This document shows, piece after piece, positions 23,481 through 30,790 of a stretch of DNA of 34,166 bases. Numbering within the stretch: position 1 is the stretch's first letter; each line of letters begins with the position of its first letter. The stretch lies in the NCBI GenBank assembly GCA_022843325.1, contig JALHNV010000039.1, positions 1-34,166 of the forward strand, given 5' to 3'. The notes below the pieces were generated by a model that did not search any database, had not been told where the DNA came from, and was given only the letters and a program-made list of their open reading frames with translations. The DNA comes from Pseudolabrys sp. GTDB taxonomy: Bacteria > Pseudomonadota > Alphaproteobacteria > Rhizobiales > Xanthobacteraceae. The position numbers and the translations under genes were made by a program.

Positions 23481-25331
23481 TCAGTTCCTGTCGAATTCAG
23501 GCAAAGCCTGTTCCACCGCCGCAGGCGACCGGCGCCGTTGCTTCTTGCGCACCGGGCGCTTCCGCGGCGGCGTTGCGCGGACCGCAGGCTTGTCCTTGAC
23601 CCGCGGCGGCGGGACCGCCACGGGGGCTGGCTTTGCCGGCTCGGCGGCGCTCTGTTCGGCATCTACCGGCCCGGCTTCCTTTGGCTCGGCTTCGTTCGGC
23701 TCGGCTTCCTTGGGTTCGGCCACCGCGGGTGCGGGCGCCGGATTGAGAATAACCGGCGGCACCGGCGCCAGCGGCGGTACCGTGTCGCCCGGTTTTATTT
23801 CGTTGCCGCGCTCGCCGACCAACTGTTCGTAGGCCGCGATCAGACTCGCATAGGGATTGACGAAAACGAAGCCGATCCTGGTCGGCACCTGCATGTCGAA
23901 GTGCAGATGATAACTGGTGCCGCGCTCCGTCTTGTTGAACGTAGCGGCCTTGCCAATCACATCGCCGGCCTTCACGGATTTTCCGCTGAGAATTCCGTCG
24001 GCATCAAGCCGGTTCGGGTTCATGTGAATGTAGCGCACGCGCAGATGCGCGCTGGCCGTATTGGCGAACAGAAAAATTGCCTGCTGCTTCGGCGCCCGCA
24101 GGATCGTGCCGTCGAGTGCCGCCACGATGTCGTGGTGGTAGGGCTGACAGCGGTCCGCACCTTCGTTGAGAAGATTGCACTCGCCGGGCCGGATATCCTG
24201 GCCCTGATGGCCTTCGCCACCGGGGCACTGACCGACAAAAAAGTTGCGGTGTTCGCAGAAATTATCGCGCCACGGATAGGAAAAATTGGCGCCGGCGGAC
24301 TCATCGAATACCAGGGGCAGTCCGTTGACGCTGCAGGAATAGGGCGTGCCTTTCTTGCGCAGCGTGCGCACGGAGCGTCCGGTGAAATTGCAATTGCCCC
24401 AATTGTTGAAAGACTGCGAATTGACGAAGGCCGGTGCATCTTTCAGCGGGAAACGCAGATTTGCATACACCGTGTAATCGGCGACGCCGCCCAATTCCTT
24501 GCTGCGGCCGGTGCCCGGAATGATGAAGCCGGGGCTGAAATAGCTGAAGTTCGGCGAGACCGCTTCAGGGCGCGGCAGCATGGTGGCATCGATCGTTTGC
24601 CCAACCGGTGCCGGCATGCCGCCGGCAAGCTTGAGGCTGCTCAGGAAGCGCTCGGCGATCCGGTCAGCCTGCCGGCAGGTCAGGATTCGCGAAGCGGGCC
24701 GGCGGTCAAGGCAGAAAATCGCTGCCACATAGGTGACGCCGAAGCGCTCGAAGCTGTAGCGAACATAGGATTCGTGCAGATAGCGGCGGATGCCGGGGAA
24801 ATCTGCTTCCAGCGCCTTCACCTCGACGCCCTCCGGCAACGGTTTGCCGTCGAGTGTGTAGGTCATGCGAAAACCGGAAAACATCACATACACCGGCTCG
24901 GCGTAACGGATGTCGGAGAACTCCTTGACGTCGGCAAGACGCAGCGCAAACACGGCATCATAGCCGGCCGGCCCGGCCATGAAGAAATCGGAGACGCGAA
25001 AATCGCCCTGCATGGCGCGGCTGGCCAGAGCGCCGATCTCGTTCGCCGAGGGCTCTTTCGTCGCCGCCAGTTCCTTGGCGAATGCCGCCGCATCGAATGG
25101 CAACAGCACCGGCACCGCGCTGGTGGCGATGCCGCTGAAGCGGTTGCCGGAGGCGGCGTTCAGTGGCCCGAACGGGTCGTCCGGCGGTCCGCCGAGCGGG
25201 CCGTCGAGGATCGCCGCGGCTGCATTCCAGTCGATGTTGGCAATCGCCAGTTGCGGCGCTTTGAAGTCCTGGGCGGCGGCGGGGCTGGCGGCAATGAGCG
25301 CCAAGCCCAACACAACGGCACGTATCAACAC
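23481..25331 (-). CDS. M23-family metallopeptidase (LytM domain) with long charged tail
   Basis: This 616-residue exported protein has a signal peptide (ending SPAAAQ, about residue 21) and a long N-terminal region of unknown fold. The M23 peptidase domain has zinc ligands in HQGQD (His375, Asp379) and HLH (His475, His477). The domain would cut peptide cross-links in peptidoglycan. The C-terminal 110 residues are rich in Pro and Ala with a repeated EPKEAEPNEAEPKEA pattern and then a strongly basic stretch (RKRPVRKKQRRR). The start is GTG 25331 with a GAGGGA site upstream. A signal peptide directly at this start supports it. The unusual spacing of the two zinc motifs leaves the details of activity open. 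Confidence 0.87.
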   Translation of the reverse strand: MLIRAVVLGLALIAASPAAAQDFKAPQLAIANIDWNAAAAILDGPLGGPPDDPFGPLNAASGNRFSGIATSAVPVLLPFDAAAFAKELAATKEPSANEIGALASRAMQGDFRVSDFFMAGPAGYDAVFALRLADVKEFSDIRYAEPVYVMFSGFRMTYTLDGKPLPEGVEVKALEADFPGIRRYLHESYVRYSFERFGVTYVAAIFCLDRRPASRILTCRQADRIAERFLSSLKLAGGMPAPVGQTIDATMLPRPEAVSPNFSYFSPGFIIPGTGRSKELGGVADYTVYANLRFPLKDAPAFVNSQSFNNWGNCNFTGRSVRTLRKKGTPYSCSVNGLPLVFDESAGANFSYPWRDNFCEHRNFFVGQCPGGEGHQGQDIRPGECNLLNEGADRCQPYHHDIVAALDGTILRAPKQQAIFLFANTASAHLRVRYIHMNPNRLDADGILSGKSVKAGDVIGKAATFNKTERGTSYHLHFDMQVPTRIGFVFVNPYASLIAAYEQLVGERGNEIKPGDTVPPLAPVPPVILNPAPAPAVAEPKEAEPNEAEPKEAGPVDAEQSAAEPAKPAPVAVPPPRVKDKPAVRATPPRKRPVRKKQRRRSPAAVEQALPEFDRN

Positions 25332-25454
25332 ACTCTTCCCTCGCTGCGGCCCGGTCGCGCGGGAGTTAAGGCCATTGCATGGCGCCGTACAAGGCCGCTG
25401 CGACCCTGCAACAGGCCTTGGCCGGGCGCCGGCAATCCTGGCTCGATCCGCGAA

Positions 25455-26021
25455 TCAATCCTTGGCGCGCTCGACATAAGCGCCGTCCGCGGTCATCACC
25501 ACCACGCGGGTGCCGACAGTGATGTGGGTCGGCACCATGGTGCGGACGCCGTTCGACAAAATCGCCGGCTTGAACGAGCCGGATGCGGTCTGGCCTTTCA
25601 TCGCCGGTTCGGTCTCGGTGATTTCCAGCGTGACCTTCTGCGGAATTTCGATCGATATCGCGTTGCCTTCGTGCATCGAAAGCTGAACCTTCATGCCTTC
25701 CTGCAGGTAGGCGGCCATGTCGCCGACAATGTCAGTCTGCAGCGCCACCTGGTCGTAGGTCTGGTCGTTCATGAAGTGGAAGCCGTCGGCGTCCTGGTAG
25801 AGGTAGGAATATTCAACCTCTTCGACATGGGCGCGCTCGACCTGATCGGTGGTCTTGTAACGCATCTGGGTCTTCACGCCGTCGGAAATCCGGCGCATAT
25901 CGATCTGGGTCGTCGGGGTGCCCTTGCCGGGATGAAAGCTTTCCGCGTTCAGCACCACGTAGAGCTTGCCTTCGAGATCGACGATATTGCCCTTGCGGAG
26001 CTGGCTGGCGATGACCTTCAC
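25455..26021 (-). CDS. efp: Elongation factor P
   Basis: EF-P rescues ribosomes stalled at consecutive prolines. The 188 residues and three-domain pattern match the family. The domain I loop HPGKGTP carries the modifiable lysine at residue 33 (Lys34 in E. coli numbering). The lysine and its Gly flanks are of the type that is beta-lysylated by EpmA and EpmB. Both modification genes lie divergently next door. The start is ATG 26021. Confidence 0.98.
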   Translation of the reverse strand: MKVIASQLRKGNIVDLEGKLYVVLNAESFHPGKGTPTTQIDMRRISDGVKTQMRYKTTDQVERAHVEEVEYSYLYQDADGFHFMNDQTYDQVALQTDIVGDMAAYLQEGMKVQLSMHEGNAISIEIPQKVTLEITETEPAMKGQTASGSFKPAILSNGVRTMVPTHITVGTRVVVMTADGAYVERAKD

Positions 26022-26140
26022 GACGGGTATCCTTAGCTTGATGGCGGGTTTCGGGCCGCACCATACCGATCTTCTCGGCCGATACCAGTCTTTCTCCCCA
26101 AGGCTCCGTTAAGTAATTCAAGCCGTAATTTGAGGTCTTT
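26022..26140. promoter_or_regulatory. Divergent promoter region of efp and epmA
   Basis: This 119-base gap separates the efp start and the epmA GTG start and must hold both promoters, linking the factor to its modification enzymes. The epmA ribosome site is the GAGG at 26132-26135. Confidence 0.5.
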
Positions 26141-27190
26141 GTGCGCGAAACCACGCCCTTTTGGCTGCCCGGACTGCATGCCGCCCGGCGGCCTTATCTG
26201 CTGGCGCGGAACCGCATCGCCGCGGCGGTGCGGGGCTGGTTCGCGGGGCAGGATTTTGTCGAGGTCGAGACCGCTACCGTGCAGGTGTCGCCTGGCAACG
26301 AGACCCATCTGCACGCCTTCGCCACCGACCTGATCGGGCCGGGCGGCGAGCGGCGAACGCTCTACTTGCGCACCTCGCCGGAATTCGCCTGCAAGAAACT
26401 GCTGACGGCCGGCGAGACGCGCATTTTCGATTTCGCCCGCGTGTTCCGCAACCGCGAACGCGGCGCGCTGCATCATCCCGAGTTCACGATGCTGGAATGG
26501 TACCGAACCGGCGCGCCCTATGAGATGCTGATGGACGATTGTGCGACGCTGCTGCGTGTCGCGGCGCAGGCGGCAAACACGACGCAATTCACCTTCCGCG
26601 GCAAGAGCATCGATCCTTTTGCCGCGCCGGCACGCGTCACCGTCGCGGAAGCGTTCGCGCGCTACGCCGGCGTCGATCTGCTGGCGACGGTGAGGGACGG
26701 CGAGGGTGATCGCGACGCACTGGCGGCAGCGGCGACTGCTGCCGGTGTTGTCATTGCCGTTGACGACACCTGGGGCGACATCTTCAGCCGCATTCTGGCC
26801 GAACGCGTCGACCCGCATCTCGGCATCGGCCGCGCCACCATCCTCTCCGAATATCCGCTGCCGCTGGCGGCGCTGGCGCGGGCCAAGCCCGGCAGTGATC
26901 AGGTCGCCGAGCGGTTCGAGCTTTATGCCTGCGGCGTGGAGCTCGGCAACGCCTTCGGCGAACTGACCGACGTCAACGAGCAACGCGCCCGCTTTGCGGC
27001 GGCGATGGACGAGAAAGAGCGCATTCACGGCGAGCGCTATCCGGTCGATGAGGATTTCCTCGCTGCGCTCGCAGAAATGCCGCAGGCCTGCGGTATCGCG
27101 CTCGGCTTCGACCGGCTGGTGATGCTGGCAACGGGTGCACAACGCATCGACCAGGTGATATGGACGCCGATGGTGGACATTGATGACTGA
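26141..27190 (+). CDS. epmA: EF-P--(R)-beta-lysine ligase EpmA
   Basis: The enzyme is a lysyl-tRNA synthetase paralogue (also called PoxA/GenX/YjeA) that attaches beta-lysine to EF-P. It has 349 residues, without the tRNA anticodon-binding domain. Class II motifs are visible: FRNRERGALHHPEFTMLEWY (motif 2) and GIALGFDRLVML (motif 3, arginine in GFDR). The start is GTG 26141, five bases after GAGG. It overlaps nothing upstream and is followed by epmB after 13 bases. The context with efp and epmB makes the EpmA reading firm over a true lysyl-tRNA synthetase. Confidence 0.95.
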   Translation: MRETTPFWLPGLHAARRPYLLARNRIAAAVRGWFAGQDFVEVETATVQVSPGNETHLHAFATDLIGPGGERRTLYLRTSPEFACKKLLTAGETRIFDFARVFRNRERGALHHPEFTMLEWYRTGAPYEMLMDDCATLLRVAAQAANTTQFTFRGKSIDPFAAPARVTVAEAFARYAGVDLLATVRDGEGDRDALAAAATAAGVVIAVDDTWGDIFSRILAERVDPHLGIGRATILSEYPLPLAALARAKPGSDQVAERFELYACGVELGNAFGELTDVNEQRARFAAAMDEKERIHGERYPVDEDFLAALAEMPQACGIALGFDRLVMLATGAQRIDQVIWTPMVDIDD

Positions 27191-27203
27191 CAGGGAGTGC
27201 GTC

Positions 27204-28253
27204 ATGCCGACACTGCGAACAGCAGCCCAGATCGTCGAGCGCGGCCTGGCGCCAGCCGAGAGCCGCGTCGGTCTCGATGCCGTTGCCGCGCGTTATGCGG
27301 TCGCCGTGCCGGCGCATCTGGCGGCGTTGATCGACCATGCCGATCCGGCGGATCCGATCGCCCGGCAGGTGGTGCCCGACGTCGCCGAACTCGACGCGCG
27401 CGCTGACGAATTGGCCGACCCGATCGGCGATGACGCGCACAGTCCGGTCGAGGGCATCGTGCATCGCTATCCGGACCGCGTGCTGCTCAAGGTGACGCAT
27501 GTCTGCGCGGTCTATTGCCGCTTCTGCTTCCGCCGCGAGATGGTGGGGCCCGATAAGCCGAACGCGCTGTCGGCCAAGGCGCTGGCGACGGCGCTCGATT
27601 ACATCCGCGGCGACAAGAATATCTGGGAGGTGATCCTGACCGGCGGCGATCCGCTGGTGCTGTCGCCGCGCCGGTTGCGCGCCGTGATGCAGGCGCTAGG
27701 CGCGATCGACCACGTCAAGGTGGTGCGCATTCATACGCGCATTCCGGTTGCCGATCCGGCGCGCGTTACGCCGGAACTGGTGCGGGCGATGAAGATCAAG
27801 GGCAAGCCGACATACGTTGCCGTCCACGTCAACCACGCGCGTGAACTCAGCGCCATGGCGCGCAACGCCGTCGCGCGGATGGCCGATGCGGGGATGCCGC
27901 TGCTGGCGCAGTCGGTTCTGCTGAAGGGCGTCAACGATACGCCTGAAGCCATGGCCGATCTGATGCGGGCTTTGGTGGAGTGCCGCATCAAGCCTTATTA
28001 TCTGCATCACGGCGATCTGGCGCCGGGCACAAGCCATTTGCGCACCGATCTTGAGACCGGGCAGGTGCTGATGCGCGGGCTGCGCGGCCGGGTGTCGGGC
28101 TTATGCCAGCCGAGCTATGTGCTCGACATCCCCGGCGGCCACGGCAAGTCGCCGATCGGACCGAGCTATGTTCAAGATGCGCCAGGCGGGGGACAGGTGG
28201 TTGAGGATTTCAAAGGTGTCCGGCACGTCTATCCGCCGCCGGCCGGCGGCTAG
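27204..28253 (+). CDS. epmB: EF-P (R)-beta-lysylation protein EpmB (lysine 2,3-aminomutase family)
   Basis: This radical-SAM, PLP-dependent enzyme converts (S)-alpha-lysine to (R)-beta-lysine for EF-P modification. The 349-residue protein has the iron-sulfur cluster motif CAVYCRFC (CxxxCxxC) and the segment VILTGGDPLVLS, as expected. A C-terminal PLP lysine region lies near PGGHGKSP. ATG 27204 has a GGGAG site six bases upstream. Earlier in-frame starts overlap the epmA stop. It lies in an operon with epmA. Its stop overlaps the convergent small-protein stop in CTAG. Confidence 0.94.
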   Translation: MPTLRTAAQIVERGLAPAESRVGLDAVAARYAVAVPAHLAALIDHADPADPIARQVVPDVAELDARADELADPIGDDAHSPVEGIVHRYPDRVLLKVTHVCAVYCRFCFRREMVGPDKPNALSAKALATALDYIRGDKNIWEVILTGGDPLVLSPRRLRAVMQALGAIDHVKVVRIHTRIPVADPARVTPELVRAMKIKGKPTYVAVHVNHARELSAMARNAVARMADAGMPLLAQSVLLKGVNDTPEAMADLMRALVECRIKPYYLHHGDLAPGTSHLRTDLETGQVLMRGLRGRVSGLCQPSYVLDIPGGHGKSPIGPSYVQDAPGGGQVVEDFKGVRHVYPPPAGG

Positions 28254-28393
28254 TGCGCCATCGCCATCAGGTCGATCACGGTTGCGCTGACTGCGAGGCT
28301 GGCAAAGCAAACGAATACCACCGCGATCACGGCGTTGCCGACAAACACCACATCGCGCCGCAGCGCCGCTACCACATTCTTGTTTGTCATCAT
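28250..28393 (-). CDS. Small single-pass membrane protein, unknown function
   Basis: The predicted product has 47 residues (46 if the second of two adjacent ATGs is used). A short charged N-terminus (MTNKNVVAALRRD) is followed by a hydrophobic segment of about 28 residues (VVFVGNAVIAVVFVCFASLA and onward) ending MAMAH. A GGGAG sequence lies about eight bases upstream. The stop overlaps the epmB stop within CTAG. The frame could extend upstream to 28450. No family is recognised. It may be a small membrane protein of the many now known, or not be translated. Confidence 0.5.
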   Translation of the reverse strand: MMTNKNVVAALRRDVVFVGNAVIAVVFVCFASLAVSATVIDLMAMAH

Positions 28394-28618
28394 GCCTGGT
28401 GCTCCCGAGAAGAGCTTGGGCGGTACGGAACACGTGCCCTTGAGACTCACATTCGGCTGCCAACGTTGTAAGGCATTTTCAGACCGTTTTGCGACGCTTT
28501 GTTCGCATGGCTGCCATTACGGGGCCGCCCGCGGCACTATGGCACGTCGCCAGCCCGTCTGCGGCGGGAACTGTGATGTGGCGAAGCGTGTTGAGCCCGA
28601 CATTCACGGGAGATTGCA
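28394..28618. promoter_or_regulatory. Upstream region of the Arg-Ser-repeat peptide gene
   Basis: This 225-base region is divergent between the small membrane protein and the peptide cassette. It should hold both promoters. I see no strong palindrome. The peptide ribosome site is GGGAGA at 28608-28613. An open frame on the plus strand here (28335-28679) overlaps the peptide start and has no coding support. Confidence 0.4.
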
Positions 28619-28879
28619 ATGTCGGACGAAGAACGACCGTCGCTGTCGCGACGCAAGGCACTGGGGTTGCTCGGTCTAACGGCGTTGACGGGCTATGCTG
28701 CGCCGATGGCTCTGAATCTGTCGGAGGCAAAGGCTCGCAGTCGAACCCGCAGCCGCAGCCGCTCTCGCGGCCGCAAAAAGGACGCCAAGTCGAACCGCTC
28801 GCGCAACCGCTCGATGGCGCGTAGCCGGAACCGCAGCCGCAATCGGAGCAGAACCCGTAGCCGCAGCCGCGCCCGATAA
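28619..28879 (+). CDS. Arg-Ser-repeat small protein with twin-arginine/leader-like N-terminus (possible modified-peptide precursor)
   Basis: The 86-residue product has two parts. Residues 1-39 look like a twin-arginine signal or leader: SRRKALGLLG (Arg11-Arg12), a hydrophobic stretch, and AKA before residue 40 as a possible cleavage site. Residues 40-86 alternate Arg with Ser, Thr or Asn almost without break, as in RSRTRSRSRSR and RSRNRSRNRSRTRSRSR. This part contains 20 Arg, 12 Ser and 2 Thr in 47 residues, with only a small KK/DAK interruption. A GGGAGA ribosome site lies five bases before ATG. The kinase and PqqD-like genes follow. The tail resembles SR domains that are Ser-phosphorylated in eukaryotes. 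A nucleic-acid- or anion-binding role is the alternative. The gene is well supported. Function is inferred. Confidence 0.75.
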   Translation: MSDEERPSLSRRKALGLLGLTALTGYAAPMALNLSEAKARSRTRSRSRSRGRKKDAKSNRSRNRSMARSRNRSRNRSRTRSRSRAR

Positions 28880-28908
28880 GCCGGCTGTGCCGACTCTATC
28901 GCCTCTCA

Positions 28909-28942
28909 AGAAGACGGCGCCCCGAAAGCGGCGCCGTCTTCT
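28909..28942 (+). terminator. Strong hairpin between peptide gene and kinase gene (attenuator-like)
   Basis: A perfect 13-base stem, AGAAGACGGCGCC (28909-28921) with GGCGCCGTCTTCT (28930-28942), has an 8-base loop. It starts 29 bases after the peptide stop and lacks a long T-tract. It would partly end transcription or protect the peptide mRNA, lowering kinase expression relative to the peptide. It overlaps the N-terminal codons of the longest kinase frame. Confidence 0.65.
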
Positions 28943-28952
28943 GCGTCGTAAC

Positions 28953-29819
28953 GTGCTGACGTTCGGTGGCGAGGGCTGGACCATCGACCTTTCGGATGGC
29001 GGGATGGTGGTGGCCGGCCTGCAAACCATCCTGCACGGCTGGCAGCTATCGGTCAGCAGGCCCGCAGGTGTGGTGGCCGATGTGCGGATATGGAAGACGG
29101 CACGCGGCTATTCCTGGCGATCGACCGCGCTTCCCAAGCCGTTCCTGTGGCGGGAGCGCGCGCCGCGCACGGCCATGGAGGTGGTGGCCGACGTCCACGA
29201 CGTGCTGTTCGACTGGTATCTGCAATCCCGGTCTGACACGCCGTGTCTGCATGCCGGCGCCGTCCGGATCGGCGATGGCCTGGTGTGCCTGATCGGGCAG
29301 ACCCGCGCCGGCAAGAGCACGCTGTGCGGCGAATTGCTCGCCGCCGGTCATCAACTGTATTGCGACGACGTCTTGCCAATCGATCCGCAGACGTACGAGG
29401 GAATGGGATTGGGCATTGCCCCGGTGTTGCGTCTTCCAGCTCCCGCCACGCCGCGCGCGCGGATCGCAGCCTTTGCCGCATCGCGGCTCGGCCCGCGCAG
29501 CCGTAACCGAGCCTATCTGGCGGTGGAGGAAGGCCGCATCGCGCCGTTCGGCAGCCGCGCGCCGGTTCGTCACATTGTCCTGCTGGAGCGCAAGGAGGGC
29601 GAAAAGGCTCGGCTGGTGCCGGTGACCGTCTCGGACACGTTGCGCGAACTGATCCTACGGAATTTCGGCAGCCGCGCCGATACGCGCGTCGCTTTGGCCA
29701 AACTTCACACCGTCGTCGCAGCCGCGCATTGCCATCGGCTGTTTTACAGCGACCTGCGCGAGGCGGCGGACCTCATCGAGCGGCAGTGCGGAGAAGAGGG
29801 CAGTCATGGCCGGTGCTGA
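28953..29819 (+). CDS. HPr-kinase-like ATPase (HprK-related, peptide-modification type)
   Basis: The protein has the core of the HPr kinase C-terminal domain: LHAGAVRIGDGLVCLIG, then the P-loop GQTRAGKST and the paired aspartates in QLYCDDVLPID. Residue positions for the P-loop are 137-145 in the longest frame (GTG 28887, 310 residues). I place the start at GTG 28953 because the longer N-terminus (22 residues, very basic) is encoded by a perfect hairpin. ATG 29005 is another option. The HprK K/P signature loop needed for phosphorolysis is not seen, so only kinase activity is expected. Relatives in RiPP clusters phosphorylate serine in lasso-peptide precursors. The 3' end overlaps the PqqD-like start by 14 bases, so the pair is coupled. 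The substrate is inferred to be the adjacent peptide. Confidence 0.8.
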   Translation: MLTFGGEGWTIDLSDGGMVVAGLQTILHGWQLSVSRPAGVVADVRIWKTARGYSWRSTALPKPFLWRERAPRTAMEVVADVHDVLFDWYLQSRSDTPCLHAGAVRIGDGLVCLIGQTRAGKSTLCGELLAAGHQLYCDDVLPIDPQTYEGMGLGIAPVLRLPAPATPRARIAAFAASRLGPRSRNRAYLAVEEGRIAPFGSRAPVRHIVLLERKEGEKARLVPVTVSDTLRELILRNFGSRADTRVALAKLHTVVAAAHCHRLFYSDLREAADLIERQCGEEGSHGRC

Positions 29820-30093
29820 GCGACAAGGCGCGCGCTATCGCCGCTGCGGCGATGTCGAGGTGCGGGAGGCCGACGGCAATATTTTCCTCGCCGGCGGGTC
29901 GGCGAATGAGATCTACCTGCTCGATCCGCTGGCGACCGCGTTCTGGCGCTTGCTGGAGCAGCCGCAGACGCTCGACGAGGTCGGCGCGGTCTTCGCTGCG
30001 GCTTTCCCCGACGTGCCGCCGGCACAGCTTGCGAAAGACATCCGCAATCTTGCGGCCACGCTGGAGCGCGCCGGGATGGTGCAGACGGGCTAG
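29806..30093 (+). CDS. PqqD-family protein (RiPP recognition element)
   Basis: This is a 95-residue protein with the PqqD-like winged-helix pattern: an N-terminal beta part (YRRCGDVEVREADGNIFLAG), the segment EIYLLDPLATAFWRLLEQP, TLDEVGAVFAAAF, and a last helix DIRNLAATLERAGMV. PqqD proteins bind leader peptides and present them to modifying enzymes. In HprK-related systems they accompany the kinase. The gene overlaps the kinase gene end (29806-29819), so they are translated together. There are no pqqA, B, C or E genes nearby, so this is not PQQ synthesis. It would most simply be the chaperone for the Arg-Ser peptide. The stop lies four bases from a convergent stop. Confidence 0.82.
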   Translation: MAGAERQGARYRRCGDVEVREADGNIFLAGGSANEIYLLDPLATAFWRLLEQPQTLDEVGAVFAAAFPDVPPAQLAKDIRNLAATLERAGMVQTG

Positions 30094-30097
30094 GGGG

Positions 30098-30790
30098 TTA
30101 TCGCGGCGGCGGCGTCTCGGTGCCGCTTAGGCCACCGAGGCCCATGCCGGGACCGCCGCCCATTCCGCCACCACCACCACCACCACCACCACCACCACCA
30201 CGTCCGCCGCCTTCCGCGCCACCGCGGCCGCCGCGTCCACCCGCGGCCGAGGGCCGCGTCGGCCCCTGCAGCGGGATCGCGAGATCGGCCGGAATCGGCT
30301 CCAGATCGAGCGCCTTGCGGATGAAATCGCGCAGAGACACGACCAGTTCGTCGGTCGGGACGGGCTGACCGGCCAGCAGGCTGCGCGCGGCGCGCTCGGC
30401 GAGGCGGACGTGCTCTTCGGTGCCCAGCAGGATGATATCCGACAGCGCCGCCTCGACCGCGTCGCGGATGCGCCGGCGGCGATCCGAACCTTGGTCGCTG
30501 GCCTCGGCGGGCGCCGCCGGGGATTCGCGATCGGCATCGACCGCCACGTGAAAATCGCGCTTGTGTTTGGGATCGACGGTGAGGGTACCGGTGAAGGAAC
30601 CGCCCAGTACCTTGTAAGCGGCGATCAGCGTGCGCAGGCGTTCGTTGATCTGGCGGTTGAGGCGCTGCTGGCGCTGCTGGAGGGTCACCATCACGATCAG
30701 CCGGATGCCGACGCCGATCAGCGTGATCAGCGCCAGCCCGATCAGGGTCGCCAGGATACTGTCCCAGGAACTGAAATCGACGTTGCGCAT
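30098..30790 (-). CDS. Membrane-anchored protein with poly-glycine C-terminus, unknown function
   Basis: This 230-residue protein has one N-terminal membrane segment (about residues 12-36, ILATLIGLALITLIGVGIRL). A cytoplasmic or periplasmic charged helical part follows (QQRQQRLNRQINERLRTLIA). A central domain includes DAVEAALSDIILLGTEEHVRLAERA, and the tail is Gly/Met-rich with a run of twelve glycines. A GGAGG site lies just ahead of ATG 30790. The poly-glycine is coded by an unbroken GGT repeat. I recognise no named family. The helical part after the membrane segment suggests oligomerisation. It is convergent with the PqqD-like gene, with four bases between stops. Confidence 0.75.
   Translation of the reverse strand: MRNVDFSSWDSILATLIGLALITLIGVGIRLIVMVTLQQRQQRLNRQINERLRTLIAAYKVLGGSFTGTLTVDPKHKRDFHVAVDADRESPAAPAEASDQGSDRRRRIRDAVEAALSDIILLGTEEHVRLAERAARSLLAGQPVPTDELVVSLRDFIRKALDLEPIPADLAIPLQGPTRPSAAGGRGGRGGAEGGGRGGGGGGGGGGGGMGGGPGMGLGGLSGTETPPPR
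30168..30200. repeat. (CCA)11 trinucleotide repeat (codes poly-Gly on the minus strand)
   Basis: Eleven perfect CCA units (GGT on the coding strand) form a 33-base microsatellite inside the poly-glycine tail of the membrane protein gene. Length change by slippage would keep the frame. Confidence 0.9.

Noticed and set aside
23421-26036. 871-codon plus-strand open frame opposite the M23 peptidase and efp
   Set aside because: It spans two real genes on the other strand and shows no domain.
26033-27205. Minus-strand open frame opposite epmA
   Set aside because: Shadow of epmA. No matching family.
27204-28253. Radical-SAM gene (epmB) as a tailoring enzyme of the downstream peptide cassette
   Set aside because: It is tightly paired with epmA and next to efp, is of the lysine 2,3-aminomutase type, and is separated from the cassette by an opposite-strand gene and 225 bases.
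29806-30093. PqqD-like gene as part of PQQ biosynthesis
   Set aside because: No pqqA, pqqB, pqqC or pqqE nearby. The overlap is with an HprK-like kinase instead.
30168-30200. CCA repeat as a CRISPR or other functional array
   Set aside because: It is an in-frame triplet microsatellite coding glycine, with no spacers.
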